64,000 nucleotides of DNA from Streptomyces sp. P9-A4 (GCF_036634195.1 NZ_JAZIFY010000001.1:6024501-6088500); one strand, 5' to 3'. Counted from the stretch's first letter, positions 1 to 10,900 are shown. The notes: generated by a model not told the origin, from the sequence alone. Made by a program: numbers and translations.

Positions 1-1
1 C

Positions 2-472
2 ATCGCCTTCCTCACCACGCTCTACCACGTGTCCGTACCCGTCAGATCGCCGTGGATCGAGGACATCCCCGGCGCCCTCGTCGCGCTCGGCATGTGGGTC
101 CTCGGCAGCTTCGTGCTGCGGATCTACCTCACCAGCCAGGTCGAGGGCCCGACGATCTACGGCTCGCTCGCCGCCCCCATCGCCGTCCTCCTCTGGATCG
201 GCATCTCGGCCTTCGCGGTCCTGGTCGGCGCCGCCGTGAACGCCGCCATCGACCGGGTCTGGCCCTCCGTCGCCACCGCCGCCGCCCGCGAGGCCAACGA
301 ACGGGCCCGCGCCGTCCAGGCCGCCGAGCTCGTCGCCCGCGTGCGGGCCGAGGCGGACGACGTCGACGAGGACGACCCCGACATGCCCTCCGAGTTCCCC
401 GAGCGCTGGTCGAGGTTCCTGCCCCCGGACGACGTGAAGTCCCGCCTCCACTCCGGCTGGGAGAAGGACTGA
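2..472 (+). CDS. YihY/BrkB family inner-membrane protein, C-terminal part
   Basis: The gene runs in from the left edge; 156 residues are visible, open in frame from base 2. Two hydrophobic segments can be read ([18 protein letters not shown] and [28 protein letters not shown]). The motif with a [14 protein letters not shown] core and a closing AAVNAAIDR is the usual end of the YihY/BrkB (formerly ribonuclease BN) membrane family, followed by a charged cytoplasmic tail rich in Arg, Asp and Glu. The molecular role of this family is poorly defined. Only the C-terminal third is present, so start, promoter and upstream neighbours are unknown. Confidence 0.85.
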   Translation: MAFLTTLYHVSVPVRSPWIEDIPGALVALGMWVLGSFVLRIYLTSQVEGPTIYGSLAAPIAVLLWIGISAFAVLVGAAVNAAIDRVWPSVATAAAREANERARAVQAAELVARVRAEADDVDEDDPDMPSEFPERWSRFLPPDDVKSRLHSGWEKD

Positions 473-500
473 CCCACCGGGCGGGGCCTATCGTCGAGGT

Positions 501-1286
501 GTGTACGAGGAACGCCCCGCCCTGCTCGACGGAGCCGTCCTGTGGACCCGGACCGCCGCCGGCCCCACGGCCGGCGCCACCGGCACCGCCACGGCGGAAC
601 GGCCGGTCCTGCCCGACGGCTGCATGGACCTGATCTGGGCCGACGGACACCTCCTCGTCGCCGGACCCGACACACGCGCGTACGTGCCGGGCGAATTCGC
701 CACGCGGTACGCGGGCATCCGCTTCGCCCCCGGTGACGCGCCCGCCTTCCTCGGCGTACCCGCCCACGAACTCCGCGACCGGCGGGTTCCCCTCGCCGCG
801 CTGTGGGGCGAGACGGAGGCGCGGAGGCTCGGCGAGCGGATCGAGGCGGCCTCGGATCCGGCCGCAGCACTGGACGCGTTCGTACGGGGCCGGGCCGCCC
901 ACGCGCCCGACCCCGACCCGCTGCTCCGGGCCGTGGTGGCCCGGCTCGCCGCCGGGCGGGCGGTCGAGGAGACGGCCGGGGCCGTCGGGCTCGGCGCCCG
1001 GCAACTGCACCGGCGTTCCCTGGACGCCTTCGGCTACGGCCCCAAGACCCTCGCCCGCGTCCTCCGCCTCCAGCGCGCGCTCGCGCTCGTCCGGGACGGC
1101 GTGCCGTACGCGGAGGCGGCGCTGCGCGCGGGCTGCGCCGACCAGGCCCACCTCGCGCGCGAGACACGGGCACTCGCGGGGACCACCCTGAGCGCCTACA
1201 CGGCGTCGGTGGCCGTACCGGGAGCGGCGCCGGCGTCGGCGAACAGCGAGACGCCGCTGCCGTCCGGGTCGAGGACCACCGCGTAA
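501..1286 (+). CDS. AraC-family transcriptional regulator
   Basis: A 261-residue protein, with a GTG start 28 bases after the YihY-family stop. The N-terminal half (about residues 1-140, with [10 protein letters not shown] and the later [19 protein letters not shown]) is the DUF6597-type sensor seen in short Streptomyces AraC regulators. The C-terminal part (about 145-245) is an AraC helix-turn-helix pair, including [20 protein letters not shown] and the second helix region [14 protein letters not shown]. The ligand is not evident. The last 91 bases overlap the convergent VOC gene, which such regulators sometimes control; that link is inference. The start is uncertain because the ribosome-binding site (cgaggt) lies very close to the GTG. 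Confidence 0.8.
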   Translation: MYEERPALLDGAVLWTRTAAGPTAGATGTATAERPVLPDGCMDLIWADGHLLVAGPDTRAYVPGEFATRYAGIRFAPGDAPAFLGVPAHELRDRRVPLAALWGETEARRLGERIEAASDPAAALDAFVRGRAAHAPDPDPLLRAVVARLAAGRAVEETAGAVGLGARQLHRRSLDAFGYGPKTLARVLRLQRALALVRDGVPYAEAALRAGCADQAHLARETRALAGTTLSAYTASVAVPGAAPASANSETPLPSGSRTTA

Positions 1287-1636
1287 CGCTGGCCCCAGAC
1301 GGCGTCCCAGGGCTTCAGGTGCCCCCGGTACCCGGCGGCCGTCAGTTCCTCGTACACCGCGTCCACGTCCCCCGGCGTACCGCACTGGAAGGCGAGCTCG
1401 ATCCGGTGGCCGCCCTCGGGCCGCGTCCAGTCGGGATCGAAGGAACGGACGACGTCCTCTGTGTCCCAGGCGATCCGCAGCCCGCCGGGAAGCGTCGCCT
1501 CCACGTGCGGGGCGGACCCGGCGGAGTCGGGGACGTCCAGACCGAGACGACGGTAGAACGCGAGCGAGGCGGCCATGTCGGAGACGACGAGACCGATGAG
1601 GTCCAGCTGCGGGGTGATGCGGGATGTCCTGTCCAT
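1196..1636 (-). CDS. VOC (glyoxalase/bleomycin resistance) superfamily protein
   Basis: A 146-residue protein from the ATG at 1636; the frame is open further upstream, but the conserved fold begins only at [26 protein letters not shown], the first beta-alpha-beta unit of VOC proteins. The second half has HRIELAFQC and ends in a strand-turn ([19 protein letters not shown]) characteristic of the family. A metal ligand position is seen at His in GGHRIELAF and Glu in PHVEAT, but the substrate cannot be read. Its 3' end overlaps the AraC-type gene by 91 bases in convergent orientation, a tight packing that suggests functional linkage or antisense interference. Confidence 0.85.
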   Translation of the reverse strand: MDRTSRITPQLDLIGLVVSDMAASLAFYRRLGLDVPDSAGSAPHVEATLPGGLRIAWDTEDVVRSFDPDWTRPEGGHRIELAFQCGTPGDVDAVYEELTAAGYRGHLKPWDAVWGQRYAVVLDPDGSGVSLFADAGAAPGTATDAV

Positions 1637-1733
1637 GGAGGCACCGTAGGCGCGCCGCCACCATCCGGTCTTGAAAGAATCGGACGTGCCCCCGCCCTGC
1701 CGCACCACCGGTCCCCCCGGCTACGGTCGGCCC

Positions 1734-2765
1734 ATGAGCACGCGCGTGTACCGACGGACCTCATGGCCCTGGGCGGCGGCGGCCGTCCTGCTGTTCTGGC
1801 AGACCTGGTACCTCTGCCATGTCTTCGCCACCGAGTACTCGGGCGTGCGGTGGGAGTGCGACTCCGACGGCTGCGGCACGAACCAGCTCGCGGGCGGCGC
1901 GCTCTTCCTCGCCGTGCCGTCGCTGGTGGGCGCCGCCGTGGTCGCGGCCCCGTTCCTCGGGGCCGCAGGCGCCGGTATCGCCCTCCTCCTCGCCTCCTAC
2001 GGGTTGCTCGTGGGCCGGGAGGACGACGACGCGGTCCTCTGGGCGTACGGCCTGGCGGCGCTCGGCGCCGTCCTGGTCGTAGCGGGAGCCGTACGGGCGA
2101 TACGCCCCAGGGGCGCTGGCGACACCACCACGCCCCAGGACCCCGCTCCCGGCACCGCCCCGGCAGAGGCGGGCCGTCTTCCCCTGCGAGCCCTGCTGCG
2201 CCAGGCCGCCGCTCCCGCCACCCTCGGCACGGCCGTGCTCGCCGCCGTCGCCGCCACCGCACTCGCGCACGGGGTGTTCGAAGGCCCCCGGTGGGTGATG
2301 ATGCTCGGGCTGAACGGCACCGTCGCCCTCCTGGTGGCGCTCGGCCTGGCGCGGCTGCGCCACCGGCCGGGCGTCGCACGCGGCCCCGTATCCGGGCCGG
2401 GCGCCGCTTTCGCGCCCGCGCGGCTGCACTCGCTCACCACCCGGGGCACCGCCTTCGTCTTCGACCTGACCGTCCTGCCGGACGGGGGAGAGCCGTACCG
2501 GATCGCGGTCGAGCATCCCCTCGACCTCCAGCACGTCCACGTCCACCGCGCGGGCGTCGTCCGCCACGACCCGCGCCGCCCCTGGCGGGTCGACCTCCCG
2601 CAGCACCCGCCGACCGCCGCCCTGAGCCGCGCCCGCGCCGCCGCCGCCCGCGCGGATGACGTCCCCCCGGCGGCACGCCTGCGCGTACCCGCCCCCGGGG
2701 CCACGGCCCTCGCCGTCACCGCACTGCTCACGGCGGTCCTGATGACCGTGCTCGCATTGGCCTGA
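1734..2765 (+). CDS. Polytopic membrane protein of unknown function
   Basis: A 343-residue protein from the ATG at 1734 (MSTRVYRRTSW). About five or six hydrophobic segments are visible: one near the N-terminus (WPWAAAAVLLFWQTWYLCHV), a pair from LFLAVPSLVGAAVVAAPF onward, one around AVLWAYGLAALGAVLVVAG, a pair from LGTAVLAAVAATALA, and a terminal anchor (ALAVTALLTAVLMTVLALA). Between the fourth and last segments lies a roughly 130-residue soluble domain with alternating beta character (FVFDLTVLPDGGEPYRIAVEHPLDLQ), reminiscent of DUF3592-like membrane proteins, but I do not assign a family. An extracytoplasmic loop carries two cysteines (CDSDGCG). Confidence 0.7.
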   Translation: MSTRVYRRTSWPWAAAAVLLFWQTWYLCHVFATEYSGVRWECDSDGCGTNQLAGGALFLAVPSLVGAAVVAAPFLGAAGAGIALLLASYGLLVGREDDDAVLWAYGLAALGAVLVVAGAVRAIRPRGAGDTTTPQDPAPGTAPAEAGRLPLRALLRQAAAPATLGTAVLAAVAATALAHGVFEGPRWVMMLGLNGTVALLVALGLARLRHRPGVARGPVSGPGAAFAPARLHSLTTRGTAFVFDLTVLPDGGEPYRIAVEHPLDLQHVHVHRAGVVRHDPRRPWRVDLPQHPPTAALSRARAAAARADDVPPAARLRVPAPGATALAVTALLTAVLMTVLALA

Positions 2766-2801
2766 ATTACGCGCGAAAGACACAAACACGAAGTGTGACC
2801 G

Positions 2802-2873
2802 ATGGCTGTCGTCACGACGGGCCTTGCCCTCACGCAGAAGCTCATCCACTCCACCTCCGTGGCCACCGGCTGA
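2802..2873 (+). CDS. Putative 23-aa leader peptide upstream of the rsgA fragment
   Basis: A short ATG-to-TGA frame of exactly 23 codons, ending 51 bases before the TTG start of the truncated rsgA. It aligns without gaps to the leader ORF at 16392-16463; ten of 23 residues are the same (Met1, Val3, Thr6, Gly7, Ala9, Gln12, Ile15, Thr18, Val20 and the final Gly23) although the DNA has clearly diverged. It is too short for statistics on its own, but the shared length, start, stop and position in two diverged copies argue that it is translated or that its translation matters for the downstream gene. No run of one amino acid that would mark classical attenuation is visible. Confidence 0.5.
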   Translation: MAVVTTGLALTQKLIHSTSVATG

Positions 2874-2898
2874 CCTCACCGTTCTCACACGCAGCGCC

Positions 2899-2923
2899 GG
2901 GGCCACCCCTGTGAAGGGTCCCC
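2899..2923 (+). promoter_or_regulatory. Shine-Dalgarno-sequestering hairpin, left copy
   Basis: GGGG, CC, ACCC, a loop, then GGGT and CCCC can fold into a two-part stem that hides the AAGGGT ribosome-binding site placed six bases before the TTG at 2925. The same arrangement, with a different loop sequence, precedes the intact rsgA at 16501-16524. The pairing arms are conserved while the loop is not, which suggests that the structure is selected. Confidence 0.5.
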
Positions 2924-2924
2924 C

Positions 2925-3389
2925 TTGTCTTTCCCGCTTTCCCCGAACACCTCTCTCTCCTCCTCCACCACTTCCGGCTCGACGCTCGACGCCCACGGCT
3001 GGGACTCGGGCTGGGCCGCCGCTTTTGCTCCGTACGCCGCCCAGGGCCTCGTCCCCGGCCGGGTCGTCCGGGTCGACCGCGGGCAGTGCGACGTCGCCAC
3101 CGCCGACGGGATCATGCGCGCCGACACGGCGTTCGTGACCCCGCACGACCCGCTCCGGGTCATCTGCACCGGCGACTGGGCCGCCGTCGACCCCGAGGGC
3201 GTCAACGACCCCCGGTACGTACGGGCGTGCCTGCCGCGTCGTACGGCCTTCGCGCGGTCCACCTCCTCCAAGCGGTCCGAGGGCCAGATCCTCGCGGCCA
3301 ACGTCGACCACGCCGTCATCACCGTCTCGCTCGCCGTCGAACTCGACCTCGGCCGCATCGAGCGCTTCCTCGCCCTGGCCTGGGAGAGC
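2925..3389 (+). pseudogene. Truncated rsgA (ribosome-dependent GTPase) 5' fragment
   Basis: From the TTG at 2925 about 155 codons match the N-terminal part of the intact RsgA at 16526: both read AAQGLVPGRVVRVDRGQCDV and later RSTSSKRSEGQ and ELDLGRIERFLALA. Similarity stops at codon AGC (3387-3389), right after WES; the frame then runs on into unrelated sequence to 3605. The OB-fold is present, but all GTP-binding motifs (GxxGxGKS, DTPG, SKAD) and the zinc-binding Cys/His cluster are missing, so it cannot act as a GTPase. Divergence from the intact copy is substantial, so this is not a recent perfect duplication; it may be the remnant of the resident or of an incoming rsgA allele. Confidence 0.85.
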
Positions 3390-3641
3390 GCGAGTAATAC
3401 GCAACAGTCCTCACCTGCACAGATGTGCTTCGGAGCGGCCAGATCCGTGGGGTATGAGGGTGCCACGATAAGGAAGACACAGACGATTTTCGACCGCCCG
3501 CAGCGGCGCCGCCCACGTCAAGGAAGCCCTGAACGCGCGGCTGTGCCCGAAGCCAGACCTGACCCTGCTCGCTTGTGCGCCGATGGCGAAGTCGGTCGCT
3601 CATGATGGGACCAGCCGGCCGGCAGGCTTTCCGGCTTCGAG

Positions 3642-4021
3642 GGGTCCCTCGACCTCACCAACTGCAGCCCGTTCACGCTGCTGACTGAATATCAGACGCC
3701 AGCTGTTCTGCGCCGACTTGGCCCTAAACACCTTTCCACCTGGGTCCACAACCGTAGCGTCCGCAACGTCGATCACCCACACAGCAATGCAGATAGCTGA
3801 ACGCCACCCTGGCCCGGGAGAAGTTGACCGCACAGACGGTCCGCACGCTGGTCAAGGCGGTGATGGTGCGCAACCAACAGGTGGCTGAGCTGGACAACCT
3901 CATCGAGACCCGGTCGCGGCCAACGGTACTTCGACGTGCTCACCAGAATGCCTGGCCTCGGAGTCACCTCGGCGCCGAATTCCTCGCGGCCCACCGGCTG
4001 AGGTATGACTGCCTCTGGAAT
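3642..4021 (+). pseudogene. IS110-family transposase remnant
   Basis: Three broken frames recall the middle and C-terminal parts of IS110 transposases. The first (3642-3800) reads SLDLTNCSPFTLLTEYQTPA then LRRLGPKHLSTWVHNR before a stop. The next (about 3824-3925) reads TAQTVRTLVKAVMVRNQQVA and ELDNLIETR. The third, shifted again, gives LTRMPGLGVTSA, the conserved MPGxG of the Transposase_20 helix-hairpin-helix segment. The N-terminal DEDD nuclease half and both element ends are gone. Bases 3390-3641, between the rsgA fragment and this remnant, hold nothing I recognise. Confidence 0.7.
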
Positions 4022-4260
4022 AGTGTTTAGGATCATGGCGCCGCACCCTCTTCCGTGACGGGAGATACTCAGAAACTTCCTCCGTGGTGTAATCACCCGT
4101 CGCGATATCGCTGAAAAATCCCTCCCAGAATCCAGATGGGCGGATGTGGGCGGCTCAGGCGGCCGAGTTCGATAGCGAGGTAAGGCTCACCGTCCTGGTC
4201 GATATTTTGGAAACCACCCATCATCGAGAAACTCGGATGGTGTTCATAGTGAGAGCCGTA
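4022..4260 (-). pseudogene. Debris of a second toxin-immunity cassette
   Basis: On the minus strand the bases around 4022-4052 closely match the junction at 4909-4935 where the Rhs toxin ends and the Imm1 gene starts: GGCGCCATGATCCT is identical, followed by MILNTI here and MILNAI there. After six codons the Imm1-like frame meets the IS110 remnant. Upstream on the minus strand (4260 to 4060) two overlapping frames, readable as one if a single shift is allowed, give MMGGFQNIDQDGEPYLAIEL and then WEGFFSDIATGDYTTEEVSE, a composition and GC content like an immunity or toxin tip. The family is not recognised. I read this as an older, displaced cassette. Confidence 0.45.
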
Positions 4261-4288
4261 CTGGACGCTAGGGGGGCGTCGATCGCGA

Positions 4289-4318
4289 AAGCCCCGTCAG
4301 GGCAACCTGACGGGGCTT
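4289..4318. terminator. Intrinsic terminator after the toxin-immunity operon
   Basis: A perfect 13-bp stem with a GCAA tetraloop: arms AAGCCCCGTCAGG and CCTGACGGGGCTT. It lies about 100 bases beyond the immunity gene stop on the minus strand. The run of T after the stem on the minus side is short (CTTTC). Confidence 0.8.
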
Positions 4319-4415
4319 CGACTCTTACGCTGGGAATCCGATTCTTACCGGAGGTCCTCCGCTTGGGTGACGCAGGGACTATCGCCTAAGTGCCACGCCA
4401 GCGGCGTCAATTAGT

Positions 4416-4922
4416 CTATGAATGGCGCTCGCCATTCAATTCTCCGTGGACCCACGCTACGCACTCGGGGCGATTGCCTGATTCATTCCGGCAGAATTCC
4501 TCAAGCGCTGCTCGGATCTGGTTGACAGGGAGGGTGCTTCTTGGGTCGAAGAAGTACGGGACGCCAGGATCTGATACCACGCGCGGATCGAAATCTGGAG
4601 GATTCGGATTATCGGAGACCCAGATGTGTTCGGAGATCTCGTCCCTCGTGATCCGGTCCTGATTTGCAGACCAAACCAGACCGCCGTATCCAGACTCCGA
4701 ATTTACCGCAACCTGAAGGCAGTTGTCGGGCCACCAGTCGCGCACCGTCTCCGAGTGGCGCCGTTCGGCGAACATGAACGACGCGGTCTCTCCGGCGCTG
4801 ATCCATGGCCCACTACGGTCCTCATGCTGAAGATTCTCCAGGACCTCCGTGATTAGTGCAGATTTCCCGTTCCAATCATCGGCGTACTGGTATCGCCCGT
4901 GGATTATTGCGTTAAGGATCAT
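4416..4922 (-). CDS. Imm1 family immunity protein (cognate of Rhs deaminase toxin)
   Basis: A 168-residue acidic protein. The ATG at 4922 shares its ATGA with the stop of the Rhs toxin, so the two are translationally coupled; the longer frame reaching 5045 would overlap the toxin domain and is rejected. The pattern YADDWNGK near residue 12, GPWISAGETASFMFAER near 35-55, GYGGLVWS in the middle and HIWVSDNPNPPDFDPRVVSD is the Imm1 signature. In the polymorphic toxin literature Imm1 is the usual partner of SCP1.201-like deaminases, which agrees with the toxin encoded immediately upstream. It would act in the cytoplasm by binding the deaminase domain and protecting the producer and kin. The GC content is visibly lower than in flanking genes, typical of exchangeable toxin tips. 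Confidence 0.9.
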   Translation of the reverse strand: MILNAIIHGRYQYADDWNGKSALITEVLENLQHEDRSGPWISAGETASFMFAERRHSETVRDWWPDNCLQVAVNSESGYGGLVWSANQDRITRDEISEHIWVSDNPNPPDFDPRVVSDPGVPYFFDPRSTLPVNQIRAALEEFCRNESGNRPECVAWVHGELNGERHS

Positions 4923-7900
4923 GGCGCCGATCCCTCTCCATGTATTATCTTCGCAGCCTCCGCGCCAGGATACCAGACCTCCATTGTGTAACCGACGGGA
5001 AGGATCTTGGCAACTGCCCCTTGACAGCCGTACATGTCGCCACACACGCCCGCTTTATTGTTCATGACCACAGTGGCTGATTTCGTTCTCCCTTCGCGCA
5101 TTACCATGGCGTATTGCGCTTCGACGTGCTGCGCTGCCGGGTAATACTTCACCCTTGGGTTGATGGGTGCTCCGTGCTGCCTCAAGTACGCGTCGGTCGC
5201 TTGAACCAGAGGACTGTTTCCTCCGGCCTCAATCTCAGCGTGCATTTCCTTTGAGTTGCTAAACAGGCGCCCCGTCGTGACGCGCTTGTTCGCGAGTTCG
5301 CTCAATATCTGAGCAACATTGAGGCAGGTGTTGTGGACGAGGACTGGGGTCTGGCCGGCCAGCACGTAGTACGTGTGTAGATCGTCAACGGTGAAGTTGT
5401 ACGTCTTCACGTACTTCGTGAATGGAGCGTTTCTGTTGACGGCAACGGTCTTGCCCTTGTCGGTGAGCAGGGTCGTGCCTGGCTTCAGGTCCTTCGCGGC
5501 GATCCAAGCGTGCTGCGAGGCTGACCAGAAGGGGTGTTCGGAGGTTGCTGTGAGGGTCTCGGTGCCGTCGGGGGTGGCGATGGAGAGTGTGTTGAGGTGC
5601 TTGGTTTCCTCGGTGCGGATCAGCTGAGTGACGGGGCGGGCACCCGTTTCTCCGGTTTCGGGATCCGTTGCCAGGACCTCGTCGCCGATCTCGACGTCCT
5701 GGATCTCCTTTGTGCTGCCGTCGCCCATGAGGACGAGCGTGCCGGCGAGGAAGCAGTTGCCGCCGGGCAGCGGCGTTGTCTTGCGGGGCGTCGTTCCTGC
5801 CCCGCCGCCGGCGCGGCCGTGCGCGATCATTTCTCCGACGAAGCCCGGTACTTGGTACCAGTCGGATGTCGAGTCAACGCCTTGCTCGAGGACCCACTGG
5901 TCGAAGCTGGCGCCGTAGTCGCAGCCTGGGGCACCTGCTCCGCCGTTCCAGCAGTCGGAGTCGCCAAGCACTCCAAATAGTGATGATGTGTGGGCAGCGA
6001 TGCTGATCGTGCCCCAGAAAGCCTCGCTGAATGGATTTGACCAGGAGAGGTCGTAGCTTTCCGCAGGGGCAGCACGATTGGAACCGCCGCCGCCACCGCC
6101 ACCACCTCCGCCACCGGAGCTGGCTGTTCCAGATGCTTCTCCTGCCCCGGCTGTCACAGTCCCAACGTCAGTGCTGCCGCCCTGTGAGGGCTTCTGCACA
6201 TCCCCCGGGACTGTGCCTGTGAGTTCCACTCCGCTCGGGGTGCAGGAGTTTCCGGATGCCCCGCAGATCTCTCTGAGGCCGGTGGGGTCCGAGGAGGTGG
6301 TGGGGTGCTGGTTGGCGTAGCTATAGCCGTTGAGGGATTGGTGTTGGTCGGTTGAGAGGATGGGGTCGACGCTGATGAACTGGCCGATTTTCGGGTCGTA
6401 CTGGCGAGCCCCGACGTGCGTAAGGCCGGTGGTCTTGTCGGCGGTCTTGTTGAGGAAGGCCTTGTCTGTGGGCCAGGTGCCGACCGCGCCGCTGCGTTCT
6501 GCCCCAAAGGGAGTCATGTAGCGCTTGGTGGGCTTCTGCGTGGCATCCGAGCTGATGGCCAGGCTCTGAGTGCCGTGGTGGTCGCCTGCGAGGAACTGAA
6601 GCTGCGTTGTGCCGGTTTCGTTGGTGCGGACGGCGATTGGGGTGCCGTCGGCGGTGTAGCTGCGTTGGGCCCAGGTGGTGCCGTTGTCGCGGCGGTGGAG
6701 TTCCGTCGCGCCGGAGTACAGGACGCGTTCGCCGGCCTTGGTGTTGCGGATCAGCAGAGTGCCGTCAGCGTCGTACACGTAGTCGGTCGACTTGGTGCTT
6801 TCGGTAAGTGTGGTGAGCTGGCCTTCGGGCGACCAGGTCAGGTTCTGCTGTGCGGTGTCACTGGGACGCTTGGTGGTGTTGCCTGCTGTGTCGTAGTCGT
6901 AGACCTTGTCCTTGGCGGGGTCGGCGGCGGTGCCGCATGTGGTGCGCGGGGTGGTGTAGCGCAGTGCGTGCGGCTGCTTGGCCGGGTCGTAGCAGTACGT
7001 CGTGGCCGTGTTGCCTGTGGAGAGGTGCTGCGTCTCCGTCTTGCGCTGACCGGCTGTGTTGTAGGTGTACGACGTCCAGTACGGGGCGGGGCCGCCTAGG
7101 GCGCTGGCGTTGCGCGTATCGCCGCAGTTCTGGGAGGTCGGGGTCCAGGCTTCGGTCAGGCGGCTGTGGCCGTCGTAGGCGAAGCACTGGGTCTCGGCCT
7201 TGGTGGTGCCGCCGAGGATCGTGGGGTCGGCGATCGAGGTGACGTTGCCGGCCTGGTCGTAGGCATAGGTGAGGTGCTGCAGCATGTATGGGTGTGTCTG
7301 GTCCGTGACATGGCTGAGCGTCAGGCGGTCGGTTCCCTCCTCGTACCTGTTGGTGACGTAGACGTTGCGGTCACCTGCGCCGCCCTTGCCCAGGGTGAGC
7401 TGTAGAACCTGGCCGGTCTCGGAGTAGTCGGCCTGCTGCAGGTAGCCGTTGAGGCCCTTCACGGACGAGAGCTGGCCGAGGGAGCCGTAGCCGTACCCGA
7501 TGACCTCGCTCGCCAGACCGCCCAGAGCGGGCTCGCTGGTGCTGTCCACGCTTCCGTCGATGCGGTATGTGGACTGATAGGTGAGTTTCCCGCCCGGCAC
7601 GGACGGGGTGATCGGGTCCGTGGCGGGGAGGGTCAGCTCGGTCGTCGCGGGGCGGTCGAGGACGTCGTACGCCGTGACCGACTTGGTGTACGCCTTGCCG
7701 GTCTTGCCTCCGACGTAGCGGGTTGACGTGGCGGGAAGACCCTTGAGAGGGGTGTCGTAGGTGCGGCTCGTCAGGAGCGTGGCGTCCGATGCCATGCCCG
7801 ACCAGGTGTTGGTCGGACGGCCGAGAACGTCGTACCCGGTGACGACCGTGGAACTTCCGGTCGTCACCTTCACCGGCCGGTCAAGGCCGTCGTACTCGGT

Positions 7901-10900
7901 ACGAGTCGTACCCTTATCAGGGTCCTCCGTGGTCTTCTGCCGACCGTACTGGTCGTAGAAGTACTTCCACACGGCGCCGTCCGGCCCCGTGATCTTCGAC
8001 TGCTTGCCGTCACGGGTGTACTCGAACTCCGTCGAGGTGTACGAACTTCCGAGCGTTGCCCCGTACTCGGCGTCCGCCGGGCTAGGACCCGCGTACGCAC
8101 GGGTCTCGATCGTCCGGCCGAGGGCGTCGGTGATCGCACGCGTTGCGGAACCGCCGTCGAGCGCGGTGGTGGCGGTGGAGTCGCCGGTGTAGGTGGTACT
8201 GGTAGTCCACTTCAGCGTGCCCTTGACGTACAGGGCATTGGACGTGGGCCGCCCTGCACCGTCGAAGACCGTCTCGGTCTGCTTCGGTGCTCCTCCGTAC
8301 ATCGCCCGCGCGTACTTCGAACCCGGTACGTTCGTGTCGAAGACGTCGGAGTAGGTGGCGTAGACGCTTCCCAGGGTGTTGTAGCGGGCGTCCGTCAAGA
8401 GACGTCCGCCCTGAGGGGTCGGGGTCTGTGTCTGAAGCGGTCGCAGTAGCGAGTCGTAGATCGCGTAGCTCGTGTTGTACGTTTCCCCGTCGGCCTTGAG
8501 GCTCGCGGTCGAGACCCAGGACTCTGTGGTGTTGCTGAGCGAATACCTGTACTGGGTGTTGGGCAACTGTGTGCTGCGGTTGCGGTTCGGCAACCACACG
8601 TCGGTCAGACGACCCATCGCGTCGTACGCGAGCTCGGTCTTCTTCAGGTTCGCGTCGTAGGTGCGCTGGGCCAGGCCACGCCGCGGGTCGAGATAGCTCG
8701 TGACCTTGTGCGTCAGGGGATTGGTGACGGTCGTTCTCGTCAGCGGACCTGAGTCCACGGGCGAGTACGCCGTGGTCATGGTGCTTCCCTGCGCGTCGGT
8801 GACCGTGGTGGGCCGGCCGAGGGTGTCGTAGGCGGTGACGCTGGTCTTCTGCCACGTCACAGCTCCGCCGGTGCCGTATGCGGAGGCGCGTCCGGTCCAT
8901 GTGGGAAGACCCTTGACCGGCTTCATCGTCGTGGACCAGGCGATGTCGTCGTAGGAGATCGCCGTATCGGCCATGACGTTGGACCGAGTGCCGTCGGCCG
9001 CGGCGAGCTGAAGATCGGCTTCCTTGTACCCGCAGTTGAGGCCCACAGTGCGCACACGCGAGACGAGATTGGTCAACCCTGCTTCGGCATTGCGGGCGTA
9101 CCAGGTCTCGGTGCAGACCTCGTCGCCCGACTTGTCCTCGTCACCCAGGTCGACAGCCTCGGTGGGCATGCCGTAGTCGTCGAACGAGACGGTCGACGTG
9201 GCGCGTGAGCGCCAGGAGCTGGATGCGGTGAGGTAGGTGTAGGACGTCGTGCGCTGGGTGCGGACGAAGCGGGAGACATGATCGCCGGCGTCGGGGACAG
9301 CGGATTGGCGCGCGGTTTCGCGCGACCAGGGCAGGTTAGCCGTCGCGGAGATCGGAGCTGCACCGTCGTAGGTCACCTGCTCGCGCAGCGTTCCCGCGTA
9401 GTAGTCAGTGTCCGGCACCGAGGCGAGTCCGATTGCTGGCTGCGTGAGCGGGGCGATCGACACGGACTTGGTCGTGCCGTTCTTGTTCCTGTCGTCGTGC
9501 ATGCCCTGCATGTAGAGCGACACGGTCTTGGTTCGGTTGACTCCGGTTCTGACCGCACCCTTGTAGACCGTGACCTCACGGAATCCGCGCCAGTCCGACC
9601 AGGTCCGCTCGTCCTCCGGCGTGAACGGGTCATCGTTGTAGTGCCAGGCAGCGCCGCTGTAGACGTACTGGTTCTCGACGGGCTCGTTCCAGCCCGCCAG
9701 GTCGGACGTGAGGACGCCGATCACACGGTACTTGTGGAACCAGTCGACCGATGCCGTGGAACTGCCATTGATGTTCCAGTACTGCGGATAGCAGTTCCGG
9801 GTGTTGGTGTCCTCGGCAGCAGTGAGAACCTGGCTGCGTACGCACTCCGCAGGGGACATCTCCACGGTGGTGATGCCGCCGGTCTCGGAGACGATCGTGC
9901 GGATGCGAGGGCGGGTCAGAGCCAGGATGTGGTCGGCGTTGTCATCCACGCGGTTCGGACGCATGTCGTAGGTGAAGACCAGCGGGTTCGACTTGATGGC
10001 GGTCGTCCCGGCTTTTGCGGTCTGTGTGATCGACTTCAGTGTGAGGACGTGGTCGGAGGTGTCACCGATGTCGCCTCCGTCCTGGTACTCCTGAACGAGG
10101 TCCCAACTGTCGACCGCGTCGTAGGTGCCTGTGGTCGCGTTCCACGAGTGAGTGTCGATGCCGGTCAGCCGCTTGCGGGTGAAGAACGAGGGCGACTGGG
10201 ACAGACACTCGGCGGAACCACTGGCGCAGATGGCATCGAAGGGCACGTCCGGCCAGGTCTCGGCCGTCTCCTTCGTCAGCGACGAGCATGCTCCCTCCGT
10301 GCAGCGCTCGGCGTATCCGAAGGTCACCTTGGCGTCCGCGTCGTCCGTGAACAGGGCACCCTTACGAAGGCCGTACTTGATCTCCTTCAGGTACCCGCCG
10401 CGTACGTATTCGGCATCGGCCTTGGTGGCCTTGTTCTTCTTGTAGTAGTTCTTCTCTGCCGTGTACCAGTAAGTAGTGGCGTTCCCGTGGGTGTCCTCGA
10501 CGTAGTCGAGGTTCCAGCGCCAAGCCTGAGTCGCCGACTGCTCGGCGAACGTGGTACCCGCGTCGTGTCCGGGCTCACCGGCGTCGTCGCCGAATACGGG
10601 CGTGGTCCAGGTGGAATTGGTGCGCTCGGTGGTGGCGCCGTCGAGTTTGTCACGGCCGAATACGTACTTCGTGCCGTTGCCGGTGATGACGGTCCAGTAC
10701 TCGCCGTTGTCATCCTTGTTGTCGGCGCCGATGGAACGGGTCACCTTCGACGCGTCGTCGTTTTCCAGCTTCCACTCGCTGGTGGCGGCAGTCGGGTTCG
10801 TCGCGTCAGCCTTCACCAGGCGCGAGGATTTGCCGTTCAGCACGATCCGTGCGTTGTCGTACTTCCAGCAGCGGTCGAACACACCCGTGTGTCCGTCTTT

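Noticed and set aside
3773..4096. Minus-strand frame of 107 codons over the IS110 remnant
   Set aside because: Only the short GAMILNTI piece resembles Imm1; the rest is antisense of the transposase debris.
6080..6120. Possible simple-sequence instability in the glycine-codon run of the Rhs linker
   Set aside because: The run is a mixture of GGC/GGT/GGA codons encoding a flexible linker, not a pure repeat suited to slippage.
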